Shown piece after piece: positions 1 through 9,520 of a DNA stretch of 64,000 nt (positions are counted from its first letter, which is position 1; each line of letters starts with the position of its first letter). Under the pieces are notes generated by a model. That model made no database searches, was not told the DNA's origin, and worked only from the letters and a program-made list of their open reading frames with translations. The position numbers and the translations under genes were made by a program. This DNA comes from Paenibacillus oleatilyticus (GTDB taxonomy: Bacteria > Bacillota > Bacilli > Paenibacillales > NBRC-103111). The DNA is taken from contig NZ_JAHNZO010000028.1 of NCBI RefSeq assembly GCF_018998565.1, positions 1 to 64,000 on the forward strand. The letters are read 5' to 3'.

Positions 1-76
1 ATCGGAAAGCCGTATGAGGGAAAACCTCACGTACGGTTTGATGAGGAGGGGCAGATTTCTCTGCCCTTCACTCTAG
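1..76 (+). mobile_element. 3' end of a group II intron (domains V and VI), cut by the window edge
   Basis: Bases 7-39 fold as a 33-nt domain V: the 7-nt arms at 7-13 and 33-39 pair, the AGC catalytic triad is at 8-10, and GAGG (16-19) pairs with CCTC (25-28) around a GAAAA loop. Bases 46-74 resemble domain VI, GGGGCAG pairing with CTGCCC, followed by a CTTCACTCTA end with an A that could be the branch point. The exact 3' splice boundary (about 72-78) is uncertain. The reverse transcriptase part would lie left of the window. Confidence 0.75.
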
Positions 77-237
77 TACCGGAGCATCGTGCTGTCAAAA
101 AAAGTGAGCGAAATTGGAAGAAAACGGGTATACTTGAGCTGTAGCTTTATTTTTGATACGGAATCCTGTGGGCGTAACGGGTTAAACGTGGAAGGGAACC
201 GGGATTCATGTACCGGCTGGGAAAGAGGTTGAAATGA

Positions 238-3200
238 ATGAACGGTAATCAAGCATTGCAGTACAGGCTGTGTCCGTACGAATCGGGGGGAAAGATCGTC
301 AGAAGGGGAACGCCGGCCGGAGGGCTTGAAGCACCTCCGCAATTTAGGCCGGAAGGCGGCGAAAAGGAGTCTGTGTTTGACGAACAGACGCTGCAGCGGA
401 TTCTCGGGCTGATAAACAAAGTATGTGGAATCGACTTCCAGAATTACAAGCGAAGCAGCCTCATCCGGCGCATCGAACGCCGCATGGGCAGGCTGAACCT
501 GGCAGAGATAGAGAGTTATGAGCGAGTATTGACAGGCGAGCCGGACGAGCTGCTTGCGCTGGGCAAAGATCTGCTTATCGGGGTGACGCATTTTTTTCGC
601 GACCCGCAGGCATTCGAGACGATTCGGAAAAAGGTCATTCCCGCCATCGCAGAATGCAGGCGGCAGGAACGGCATATTCGCGTCTGGGTTGCGGGATGCT
701 CGACCGGTGAAGAAGCTTATTCCCTCGCTATGCTGTTTCATCAATTCAACGAGAACTCGGCGGAGGCTTATTCGGTCAAAATTTTCTCCACCGATCTGGA
801 CAAGGACGCAATCGCTGCGGCCAGTCAAGGCATCTATCCCGAAGCGGCGGTGACAAGCCTGCCGAAACCATGGCTGAGGCGGTATTTTACCCGAAACGGA
901 GACCTGTATCACATCGATAAAGACATTCGTCAGATGGTCGTGTTTGCGCATCACAACATGGTTGAGGACCCGCCGTTCAGCCGCCTGGACCTGATCGCCT
1001 GCCGCAATCTGTTGATCTACCTGCAATCCGAGACGCAGCAGAAGGTGCTGTCGACGTTTCATTTTGCGCTTAATCCGGATGGGTTTATGTTTTTGGGACC
1101 GAGCGAAACGATCGGCCGGCTCACGCATTTATTTGTCCCTTATGACCGCAAGTGGAACATCTTCAGGCAGAAGCAGCCGCCTGGACCGGGGCCGGTGTTC
1201 GCAAGCGAAATCGACAGGGGCAACCCTGAGGCTGCCCGGACACGTACGCTGGCATCGGCAAGGCGGGGGCATCGGCAGTTGAAGGATTTGCAAAGCTTCA
1301 TGAGAACGGACGAGTTGTATACGGCTTTCGTGGACGAGCACATGCCGCCCTGTATGGTGATCGACGAAAACAACGAAGTGATTCACCTCAGCGGCAACGT
1401 GAATCCTTATGTAACGCTGGCGAAGGGAAGACCGAGCTGGAACATTTACAAAATCGTTGAGGGTCGCCTGGCAGTGGCGATTGTAACGGCCATGCAAAAA
1501 GTCCGCAAAGAAAAGCGTAACGTTTATTATCATAACATAAAGGTAAGCGGCCCCGAGCCGCCCACATTCGTTAATTTGATCGTGAATCCGTTTTCATTGA
1601 AAAACAAAAAGTTCGACAAGCTGGTGCTCGTTTTGTTCGAGAAGCCGGAGCATTCTGGCAATCCGGTCCGTGCTGACGACGAATTTGAAATTGAACCGAA
1701 CGTCAACCATCGGATGATCGAGTTGGAGCAAGAGCTGCGACAAGCGGAGGAGTCGCTTCAGGCGACGATTGAAGAGCTGGAGACGTCCAACGAGGAGCTT
1801 CAATCGGTTAACGAAGAGCTGGCTGCGATGAACTCGGAATATCAGTTCAAGCTTCAGAAGCTGAGCGAAGCGAACGATGATATGGACAATTTTTTGACCA
1901 GTACCAATATCGGGGTGGTGTTCTTGGACACCAACCTGTGCATTCGCCGGTTTACGCCTGCCATCACGAAGGAAATCAACTTGCTTGAGGTCGATTGCGG
2001 GGTCCCCTCGGGCATATCTCCCATAACTTCGATGACGACGGCATCGTGCGCGATGCCCAAAACGTGCTGAAGACGCTGATTCCCGTCGAGCGGGAGCTTC
2101 GGAGCCGCAGCGGGCTGTGGTACAGCATGCGCGTCCTGCCTTACCGTACGAGCGATCATGTGATCAAAGGCGTCGTCCTGACGTTCGCGGACATTACGGA
2201 GCTGAAGTCGGCCAACGAGCAGCTGCTTAAGCTTTCTTGCGCCATAGAGCAAAGTCCCTCCGTCACCGTCATTGCCGATGCGGAAGGAAAGATCCAATAC
2301 GCGAACCCCAAATTTACGGAGATGACCGAGTTCCAAATGGCCGAGGTGGCGGGAAGTTCCCTTCGCGAGCTGAATCATTGGGACGCCTCTCCAACCTCAT
2401 TCGAGGAAATCTGGAGCCTGCTCTCGTCCGGACACGAGTGGAAGGGCGAGTTGGAATGCCGGCGCAAAAACGGGCCGAATTACTCGGAATTCGTCAAAAT
2501 TTTGCCGATTAAAGATCAGGATGGCCGGATTATCCATTATCTTAAAATCGCCGAGGACATTACGGAACGGAAGCAAACGGAGGAATTGCTGCGGAAATCG
2601 GAGATGCTGTCGGCCGTCGGCCAGCTTGCGGCCGGCATCGCGCATGAAATTCGCAATCCGCTGACCGCGCTCAAAGGCTTTACCAAGCTGATGGGTTCGG
2701 GAGGACAGCACGGAAACTATTTGTCCATCATGACGGACGAGCTGGAGCGGATCGAAGAGATCGTGAGCGAGCTGCTCGTGCTGGCGAAACCGCAGGCGGC
2801 CGACTTTTTGCCGAAATCCGTGGCTTCAATTCTGCATGACGTCGTTATGCTGCTCGAAACGCAAGCCATCATCAGCAAGGTGACCATTGAAAAGGACATC
2901 GAGGATGAGCTCCCACTGGCAAGCTGCGTGGAAAACCAGTTGAAGCAGGTATTCATCAACGTGCTGAAGAACGGGGTGGAAGCGATGCCCGGAGGCGGTA
3001 CGTTCCTCGTCAAGATGGAAAAGTCGGAGCGGGGCAGCATACGCATCAGCTTTATCGACCAAGGCTGCGGCATTCCGGAGAGCAAGCTGGCGAAGCTGGG
3101 CCAACCGTTTTATACGACGAAAAACAAAGGAACGGGTCTCGGGCTCATGGTCAGCTACAAAATTATCGAAAATCATCGCGGGTCTATGACCATAACGAGC

Positions 3201-3251
3201 AAGGAAGGAGTCGGAACGACGGTCGTTATTGAACTTCCGGGGGTGCCGTAA
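238..3251 (+). pseudogene. CheR methyltransferase - PAS - PAS - histidine kinase hybrid, frameshifted near base 2000
   Basis: The first frame runs from ATG 238 (SD AGAGG, 9-nt gap). It shows a CheR-type methyltransferase with the SAM-binding GCSTGEEA at residues 153-160 and RNLLIY at 256-261, then a coiled coil (about 490-550) and the start of a PAS domain. At about 1996-2003 the frame breaks: after codon GAT a run of Gs is one base short. The reading continues in the frame 1995-3251 with the rest of that PAS domain, a second PAS domain, a HisKA box HEIRNP at 2643 and HATPase motifs DQGCGIPE and GTGLGLM. Read through, the protein would be about 1004 residues, a CheB/CheR-fusion relative without the CheB part. 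It would be a signalling protein joining methyltransferase-like sensing to kinase output. The break may be a true mutation or a sequencing error in the G run. Confidence 0.8.
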
Positions 3252-3256
3252 AAGAA

Positions 3257-3296
3257 AAAGCACCTGATTCGCAATATTGCGGATTCAGGTGCTTTT
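3257..3296. terminator. Bidirectional intrinsic terminator between the kinase gene and rqcH
   Basis: Perfect 12-bp arms AAAAGCACCTGA and TCAGGTGCTTTT enclose a loop that can itself pair. A-rich and T-rich tails on the two sides suit termination of both convergent genes. Confidence 0.85.
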
Positions 3297-3311
3297 GCTC
3301 GCTGCGCAGGT

Positions 3312-5084
3312 TTATTTTATGGCTACCGGCAACTGCTTGATATTGCCCGGATCGGGCGTGATGAACAGTGTTTTTTGATGGTCGTAAATGACGAATCCGG
3401 GCTTGGCTCCGCTAGGCTTACGCACGTGCCGGATGAGCGTATAGTCCACCGGCACCTGGCTCGATTCCTTGGCTTGGCTGAACCAGGCGGCAAGCTGGGC
3501 CGCTTCGTGCAGCGTCGCCTCGCCGTACTCGGCGCTGCGAATGACGACGTGAGAGCCTGGAATATCCTTCGTATGCAGCCACGTATCGCCAGGGTGGGCG
3601 AGCCGGTTCGTCAAGTACTCGTTCTGCGTGTTGTTTTTGCCGACATAGATCGGGATGCCTTCGCTTGAAGTGTAGCAGGCCAGAGCCGGCTTTTGGTTCG
3701 GCTTTTTTTTGCGTCCTTTTTTGCCGCGGTTCCGCACATAGCCTTGCTCCGTCAGCTCCTCGCGAATTTCCTCGATATCGGCGAGTCCCGCGCTGGCCAA
3801 CTGCTGCAGCAAGTTGTCCAAATAGCGGATTTCCTCGTGCGCCTCCGCCATCTGCTGCTGAACGGCGATCAAGCTGTTCTTGCTTTTGGTATATTTCTTG
3901 AAATACCGCTGGGCGTTCTCGGACGGCGTCAGCAGCGGATCAAGCTCAATCGTGACGGGACGCTGCTCTTCGTCGTAATAGTTCACGACCTCGATTTGCT
4001 TGTCGCCTTTGCGGATTTGATGCAGCGAAGCGGTGAGCAGCTCGCCCAGGATGCGGAAACGGTCCGCGCCGCGGGCGTCCTCCATCGTCTCTTCCAGTTT
4101 TTCCAGCTTTTTTATGTTTTTGCTGCGTTCGTTGCTGAGCAGCCGGAACAGATCGGCTACGCGCTGCTTCACGGTATCCCGCTCGGCCTTGTCTCCGTAA
4201 TACGCCTCGAGGCAGGCGCTAATCGAGGAGAAGCGCTGCGTCTCGCCCTGCACGTGGCTCAGCTCCGTAATGGAGAAAAACGTTTTGCCCGTCGACGCTT
4301 CTTCGACAATAACCGCTTCCGCCGCTCCGGCCTCCAGTCTTTCGGTGAGCTCCCGGAACGGAGCCCACAGCTTCGCGGGCATTTCGGACGGTAGAGGCAG
4401 GCCTCCTCCGTTGACAGCGCGGTACACAAGCTCGCGGGCGACAAGCGGGCTAAACCCGCTGAAACGCGCGACAAGCGCCTGCTCCCAGAAGCGCGAGGAA
4501 GCGGGCTCATCGGCCGCCTCGGCCACTTCGGCAAGGAGAGCGGTGAACCGCTCCTGGCTAAGCCCGAACGGAAGCAGCTTGTGCTGTTCCGGCGGCGCCG
4601 TGTAGACGCTGCCCGGCATGACGATGCGGTAGCTGCTGATTGCCGGCGTGACGTGATGAATGCCGTCGGTGATGAATCCGGTCGCCGGGTCCTTCAAAAT
4701 AATATTGCTGTGGCGGCCCATAATCTCCACGACGATGGTTTTGAGGCTGAGGTCTCCGAGCTCGTCGCGCTGCCGGATGTTCAGATGCAGTATCCGCTCG
4801 AGACCGGGCTGCTCGATCGCTTCGATGATGCCTCCCTCGCAATGCTTGCGCAGCAGCATGCAGAACATAGGTGCTTCCAGCGGATTCAGGAAGCTCTGCT
4901 CGGTGAGATGCACCCGGGGGTAGGTTGGATTGGCGGACAGCAGCAGCTTCAGGTTGCGGCCGGCCGCGCGGATTTGCAGGACGATATCGTTTTCCGATGG
5001 CATCTGCACTTTATTGATGCGGGCCCCGACGCAGCATTGCAGCTCGCGGGCCAGACTGTGAACGACGAGACCGTCGAAAGACAT
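3312..5084 (-). CDS. rqcH: RqcH (NFACT / fibronectin-binding protein A family), ribosome rescue factor
   Basis: 590 residues from ATG 5084 (MSFDGLVVHS..., SD GGAG 9 nt upstream), the usual family start and length. The NFACT-N domain comes first, then helix-hairpin-helix and coiled-coil parts (about 250-440), then the NFACT-R domain with DTWLHTKDIPGSHVVIR near residue 505. Family knowledge: RqcH binds 60S-like stalled 50S subunits with peptidyl-tRNA and adds C-terminal alanine tails that mark the nascent chain for proteolysis. The older name fibronectin-binding protein A reflects a surface-adhesion claim. Followed on the other side of its promoter by the Ca-ATPase region, as yloA-yloB in B. 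subtilis. Confidence 0.93.
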   Translation of the reverse strand: MSFDGLVVHSLARELQCCVGARINKVQMPSENDIVLQIRAAGRNLKLLLSANPTYPRVHLTEQSFLNPLEAPMFCMLLRKHCEGGIIEAIEQPGLERILHLNIRQRDELGDLSLKTIVVEIMGRHSNIILKDPATGFITDGIHHVTPAISSYRIVMPGSVYTAPPEQHKLLPFGLSQERFTALLAEVAEAADEPASSRFWEQALVARFSGFSPLVARELVYRAVNGGGLPLPSEMPAKLWAPFRELTERLEAGAAEAVIVEEASTGKTFFSITELSHVQGETQRFSSISACLEAYYGDKAERDTVKQRVADLFRLLSNERSKNIKKLEKLEETMEDARGADRFRILGELLTASLHQIRKGDKQIEVVNYYDEEQRPVTIELDPLLTPSENAQRYFKKYTKSKNSLIAVQQQMAEAHEEIRYLDNLLQQLASAGLADIEEIREELTEQGYVRNRGKKGRKKKPNQKPALACYTSSEGIPIYVGKNNTQNEYLTNRLAHPGDTWLHTKDIPGSHVVIRSAEYGEATLHEAAQLAAWFSQAKESSQVPVDYTLIRHVRKPSGAKPGFVIYDHQKTLFITPDPGNIKQLPVAIK

Positions 5085-5239
5085 GCGGGACAACTCCATT
5101 CTTCATGCGCAGAAAGCGATTTTTGAGTGCTACCCTCTATCATGCCATATTTTGAAGCAAATTTTAAGCTGTAAGACCCGGATGCCGTTTTCGGGACCGT
5201 TTTTGTAGCCTGAGCCGACGGGAAGAGGGACGGTTCGTG

Positions 5240-5746
5240 TCAATATTGGCGAGGCTGCCGTTTCCTCTTCCGGAGCCAATACAGCGCCGCCGCGATGACC
5301 GCGTTGCATAGCACAAGACCCGTCAGCGCGGGCGCGACGACCGCGAAGCCGGAATCGCCGCCGAAATAAATGCTCCAAACGATCTTCAGTACGGCGATCA
5401 GATTCAGAACGAGCAGGCCGTACAGCCAGGACCGTTTCCAGAACGCATATGCGAGAGCGGCCAGCGACCCGGGCACCAGCAGCGTCATCAACATTTTCGC
5501 CAAGTTCCATTCGCCTAGCAAGTAGTCCTGCTCCATTTGCAAAAATTGCTGCACGTGCGGGTCAACCGCGGCTGGCTTCGCAAACCAGAACATGCTGCTC
5601 AACAGCAGAAGAAGCACGACAGCGATTCCTTTGAGGCTGCGCCTATAGGCGAAGAAACAGAACGGCAGAAGAAATAACGGACGAATGTACCAGCTCAACA
5701 CGTTTTGATGCCTTTCATAAGCCCAGAAAAACCATTCCTCCAGCAT
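5240..5746 (-). CDS. Small multi-pass membrane protein, unknown function
   Basis: 168 residues from ATG 5746, SD GGGGAGGT 8 nt upstream. About five hydrophobic segments are visible (for example LFLLPFCFFAY, GIAVVLLLLLSSMFWF, MLMTLLVPGSLAALAYAF, LLVLNLIAVLKIVW, VAPALTGLVLCNAVIAAALYW) and a basic C-terminus. I do not recognise the family. Its start is 6 nt after the stop of the TetR gene and its SD lies at the end of that gene, so the two form one transcript. A TetR-controlled partner, for example a stress or export-related membrane protein, is an inference from context only. Confidence 0.75.
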   Translation of the reverse strand: MLEEWFFWAYERHQNVLSWYIRPLFLLPFCFFAYRRSLKGIAVVLLLLLSSMFWFAKPAAVDPHVQQFLQMEQDYLLGEWNLAKMLMTLLVPGSLAALAYAFWKRSWLYGLLVLNLIAVLKIVWSIYFGGDSGFAVVAPALTGLVLCNAVIAAALYWLRKRKRQPRQY

Positions 5747-5752
5747 TTGTAT

Positions 5753-6388
5753 TTACCTCCCCGAACGATTTGTTGCGGCGATGCCGTTTTCCACGATCCG
5801 AAGCAGGCTGTCGATCGTCTCCATGGCCTGTTCCTCACTGCCGGACAAGGCTTGATCGGCGTAATGCTCCGCGACATACACGCTTAGGAACGAAATCAAA
5901 TCGGCAAGCACCGGCGCATCGACGTCGGGGGCGATCCGGCCCGACTCTTTTTGGCGCTCAATGAGCCGAATGAAAAATTCGTTGCTTTTGGCCGCGGCAT
6001 CGCCGGTTATTTCCCGTTTCAGCCCGGGATCGCGAAGCTTGGCGAAATCTCCCGCGATCGAAGCAAGCTTCGGATGCGCCCGGTAGAAGCGAATGCCGGA
6101 GACAAACAGCTCTCGCACCGTTTGCAGCAGATCGTTCCGTTCGAGATCACGGAAGGCTGCGACCGAGAAGTCCGCCTTTTGCCCGCCTATGACCTCCAGG
6201 ACATGCTTGTAGAGGTCTTTTTTGTCTTCGAAATACTGGTAGAAGCTGCCTTTGGCAATGCCGGTTTTCGCGACGATACGCGAAATGCTGGCTTTGGCGT
6301 ACCCGAGTTGATAAAACTCTTCCACGGCCATTTCGAAAATCAGGTTTCGCTTGTCGGCAGGCAAATTAAAAAATGTCGGATGCGGCAT
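5753..6388 (-). CDS. TetR/AcrR family transcriptional repressor
   Basis: 211 residues from ATG 6388 (SD AAAGGAGC, 8-nt gap); a TTG one codon upstream is less likely. The N-terminal TetR helix-turn-helix is clear: ASISRIVAKTGIAKGSFYQYFEDKKDLYKHV at about residues 34-64, with the typical GSFYQYF. The C-terminal two-thirds is the variable ligand-binding and dimerisation domain. It heads an operon with the membrane protein downstream. Two overlapping palindromes just upstream of its start (6409-6442) are the likely operator, implying autorepression. Ligand unknown. Confidence 0.92.
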   Translation of the reverse strand: MPHPTFFNLPADKRNLIFEMAVEEFYQLGYAKASISRIVAKTGIAKGSFYQYFEDKKDLYKHVLEVIGGQKADFSVAAFRDLERNDLLQTVRELFVSGIRFYRAHPKLASIAGDFAKLRDPGLKREITGDAAAKSNEFFIRLIERQKESGRIAPDVDAPVLADLISFLSVYVAEHYADQALSGSEEQAMETIDSLLRIVENGIAATNRSGR

Positions 6389-6408
6389 CAAACACAGCTC
6401 CTTTTGAA

Positions 6409-6442
6409 TATGACTATACGGTCATATGACTATATAGTCATA
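6409..6442. promoter_or_regulatory. Tandem overlapping palindromic operator for the TetR regulator
   Basis: Two 18-bp palindromes overlap by 2 bp: TATGACTATACGGTCATA (6409-6426, imperfect centre) and TATGACTATATAGTCATA (6425-6442, perfect). The 16-bp period and position 21 nt upstream of the tetR start suit cooperative binding of two TetR dimers. Confidence 0.8.
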
Positions 6443-6578
6443 TTATACATCGTTTCCGCATTTTTTCAATGATCTGTGGGGCGAACGGTGAGCGACCCCG
6501 GCGTTCCTTTCCAGGTGCTAATTTCCAGCTTGTCTGAATACATTTAACGTAGACAACCTTTTGGGAGGGAAAAAGCAG

Positions 6579-9371
6579 ATGAGTCAGAAGAAGTGGTATC
6601 AAATGTCGACGGAAGAAACCCTGCAGTCGTCCGGGACAGAGCCTTCAAAAGGGCTGACTATGGAGGAATCGGAAAAGCGTCTGGCCGCATACGGCAAAAA
6701 CGAGCTGGCGGAAGGACAAGGCGTGTCTCCCGTGACGCTGTTTTTGAACCAATTCAAAGACTTCATGGTGCTCGTGCTCGCCGGAGCGACGCTCGTCTCG
6801 GGGCTACTGGGCGAATATTTGGACGCGGTCGCGATCATTGCGATTATTATCATGAACGGCATTCTCGGCTTTGTGCAGGAATTCCGGGCGGAGCGATCGC
6901 TGCGGGCGCTAAAGGAGCTTTCGGCGCCGAACGCCAAGGTGCTGCGGGAGGGCCAAGTGGAGCTCATCCCGGCACGATGGCTGGTTCCAGGGGATATCGT
7001 CGTGCTGGAAAGCGGCGACCGGGTGCCGGCGGACGTCCGGTTCATCGAGACGAACGGCCTTTATGCGGAAGAGTCCGCGCTAACGGGGGAATCCGTACCG
7101 GTCGCCAAACATACGGAGCCGCTGGAGGGAGATGATATCCCGCTAGGGGACCAGCGCAATGTAGGCTTTATGGGGACGATGCTGACGAGAGGAACGGCCA
7201 AAGGAGTCGTTGTCCGTACCGGCATGGCGACGGAGATGGGCAAGATCGCCGACCTGATCCAAAACACGGATGCCACCGAGACGCCTTTGCAGCACCGGCT
7301 CGAGCAGCTCGGCAAAATATTGATCGTCGTTGCACTGGCGCTGACGGTGATGGTCGTGGTTGCAGGCATCCTGCACGGACAGGAACCGTACGGCATGTTC
7401 CTCGCCGGGGTGAGCCTGGCGGTCGCCGCGATTCCGGAGGGGCTGCCGGCGATCGTGACGATCGCTCTGGCGCTTGGGGTACAGCGGATGATTCAGCGTA
7501 AGGCGATCGTCCGCAAGCTGCCTTCCGTTGAGACGCTCGGCTGCGCTTCGGTCATCTGCTCGGACAAAACCGGCACGCTGACGCAAAATAAAATGGCCGT
7601 GACGCACTTATGGACGGGCGGCGAGCTGCTTGAGGTGACGGGGAACGGGTACGACCCGCGCGGCGATATTTTGAAGCAGGGGCAGCACGTCGATGTGCGG
7701 AAAAACCAGATGCTGCGCCGGCTGCTGCAGGTTTCCGTGCTCTGCAACAACGCGGAGCTGCGGGAGGAGCGGGCGGAGTCCAAGAAAAATCAGCCGGACG
7801 ACGAGACGGAGGGCGTGTGGAACATCAAGGGCGATCCGACGGAGGGAGCGCTTGTCGTGCTCGGGGCCAAAGCCGGCGTAACGCAGCAATCGCTCGAAGG
7901 CTTGTACCGGCGCGTCGTGGAGTTCCCGTTCGATTCGGAGCGCAAGCGGATGTCGGTCATCGTCGAGCATCAGGGCGGCCGGATGGTCTGCACGAAAGGA
8001 GCGCCCGACGTTCTGTTGCAGCAGTGCGCCTACGTGCTGTGGGACGACAAAATCATCCCGTTCACTCCGACGCTCAAGCAGAAGGTGATGGCGGCGAATG
8101 AAGGGATGGCCAAAAACGCGCTCCGCGTGCTCGGCCTGGCTTACCGCGATTTGAAGCCGACGGAACGGAGCGAGGAAGAGACGGCGGTGGAAAGCCAGCT
8201 TGTTTTCGTCGGTCTGACCGGGATGATCGACCCGCCGCGCAAAGAAGCGCGGGAAGCGATTCTCAAATGCCGCAAGGCCGGCATCAAAACGGTCATGATC
8301 ACCGGCGATCACCAGACGACGGCGGAGGCCATCGCCAGGCAGATCGGCATTCTGCCGCAGGACGGCCTCGCTCTGAACGGCCAGCAGCTTAGCGCGATGA
8401 GCGACGACGACCTGGATAAACGCATCGGCGAGGTGTACGTCTACGCGCGCGTGTCGCCGGAGCATAAGCTGCGCATCGTCAAATCGCTGCAGCGCCAAGG
8501 CCACGTCGTGGCGATGACCGGCGACGGCGTGAACGACGCGCCGGCGATCAAGGCGGCGGATATCGGCATCGCCATGGGGATCAGCGGGACGGACGTATCG
8601 AAGGAAGCGTCCGCGCTCGTGCTCAGCGACGATAATTTTGCCACGATCGTCTCGGCCATCGAGGAAGGACGCGGAATTTACGAAAATATCCGCAAATTTA
8701 TCCGCTACTTGCTCGCTTCGAATGTCGGCGAAATTTTGACGATGTTCCTCGCCATGCTGGCCGGGCTGCCGCTGCCGCTCGTGCCGATTCAGATTTTATG
8801 GGTCAATCTCGTGACGGACGGCCTGCCGGCCATGGCGCTCGGGGTGGATCAGGCGGAGAAAGATCTGATGCAGCAGAAGCCCCGCATGGCCAAAGAAAAT
8901 ATTTTCGCTCGCCGCCTCGGGTGGAAAATTATCAGCCGCGGCATTCTGATCGGACTATGCACTCTGGCGGCGTTCTACATCACGCTCAAGCAGGGCGGGG
9001 ACGGCTCGGGCGCGCTTATGAAGGCGCAGACGGTCGCTTTCGTCACGCTGGTGATGGCGCAGCTCATCCACGTGTTCGACTGCCGCAGCTCACGCTCGAT
9101 TTTCCACCGGAACCCGCTGCAGAACAAGTGGCTTGTGATGGCGGTCGTTTCTTCGCTGCTGCTGATGCTGCCGGTTCTTTATGTGGAAAAGCTTCAGCCG
9201 ATTTTCAAGACGGTGCCGCTCGGTGTTGCGGATTGGATGCTTGTGCTCGTATTTGCGGGTATCCCGACATTTCTGATGGGCATCGGAAGCCTGATGAGCA
9301 AGCCGCGGAAACGCAAGCCTGCTTCTTACGGAGGCGGCGGGGCGAAGGCGATGAAGCCGGTCATACGGTAA
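6579..9371 (+). CDS. Cation-transporting P2A-type ATPase, Ca2+ pump
   Basis: 930 residues. ATG 6579 is chosen because GGGAGG lies 10 nt upstream; an in-frame TTG at 6561 precedes that SD. Visible motifs in order: N-terminal cation ATPase domain (TEETLQSSGTEPSKGLTMEESEKRLAAYG), actuator TGES, M4 PEGLPA, phosphorylation motif DKTGTLTQNK, nucleotide-domain KGAPD, hinge GDGVNDAPAIKAADIGIAMG, and M6 WVNLVTDGLPAMALG. PEGLP in M4 and NxxxD in M6 are typical of SERCA/PMR1-like pumps that use one Ca site. The role is export of Ca2+ (perhaps Mn2+) from the cytoplasm. It corresponds by position to B. subtilis yloB, but here it is divergent from rqcH with the TetR operon between. Confidence 0.93.
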   Translation: MSQKKWYQMSTEETLQSSGTEPSKGLTMEESEKRLAAYGKNELAEGQGVSPVTLFLNQFKDFMVLVLAGATLVSGLLGEYLDAVAIIAIIIMNGILGFVQEFRAERSLRALKELSAPNAKVLREGQVELIPARWLVPGDIVVLESGDRVPADVRFIETNGLYAEESALTGESVPVAKHTEPLEGDDIPLGDQRNVGFMGTMLTRGTAKGVVVRTGMATEMGKIADLIQNTDATETPLQHRLEQLGKILIVVALALTVMVVVAGILHGQEPYGMFLAGVSLAVAAIPEGLPAIVTIALALGVQRMIQRKAIVRKLPSVETLGCASVICSDKTGTLTQNKMAVTHLWTGGELLEVTGNGYDPRGDILKQGQHVDVRKNQMLRRLLQVSVLCNNAELREERAESKKNQPDDETEGVWNIKGDPTEGALVVLGAKAGVTQQSLEGLYRRVVEFPFDSERKRMSVIVEHQGGRMVCTKGAPDVLLQQCAYVLWDDKIIPFTPTLKQKVMAANEGMAKNALRVLGLAYRDLKPTERSEEETAVESQLVFVGLTGMIDPPRKEAREAILKCRKAGIKTVMITGDHQTTAEAIARQIGILPQDGLALNGQQLSAMSDDDLDKRIGEVYVYARVSPEHKLRIVKSLQRQGHVVAMTGDGVNDAPAIKAADIGIAMGISGTDVSKEASALVLSDDNFATIVSAIEEGRGIYENIRKFIRYLLASNVGEILTMFLAMLAGLPLPLVPIQILWVNLVTDGLPAMALGVDQAEKDLMQQKPRMAKENIFARRLGWKIISRGILIGLCTLAAFYITLKQGGDGSGALMKAQTVAFVTLVMAQLIHVFDCRSSRSIFHRNPLQNKWLVMAVVSSLLLMLPVLYVEKLQPIFKTVPLGVADWMLVLVFAGIPTFLMGIGSLMSKPRKRKPASYGGGGAKAMKPVIR

Positions 9372-9382
9372 AAGGGATGGGA

Positions 9383-9413
9383 GCCGGACCCCTGCGAAAG
9401 CAGAGGGTTCGGC
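9383..9413 (+). terminator. Strong hairpin after the Ca-ATPase gene
   Basis: GCCGGACCC-CTGC-gaaa-GCAG-a-GGGTTCGGC forms a long stem with a GAAA tetraloop 12 nt after the stop. The T tract that follows (GATTTGCATTTT) is weak, so termination may be partial. Confidence 0.6.
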
Positions 9414-9520
9414 GATTTGCATTTTCGCCCGAATTCGGATAAAATTTTGCGGAACCGCTATGCATAGCTGCGAATTTGCGATATAGTAGGGTGTAAAACG
9501 CTGAAATGGGAGCCAAAACG

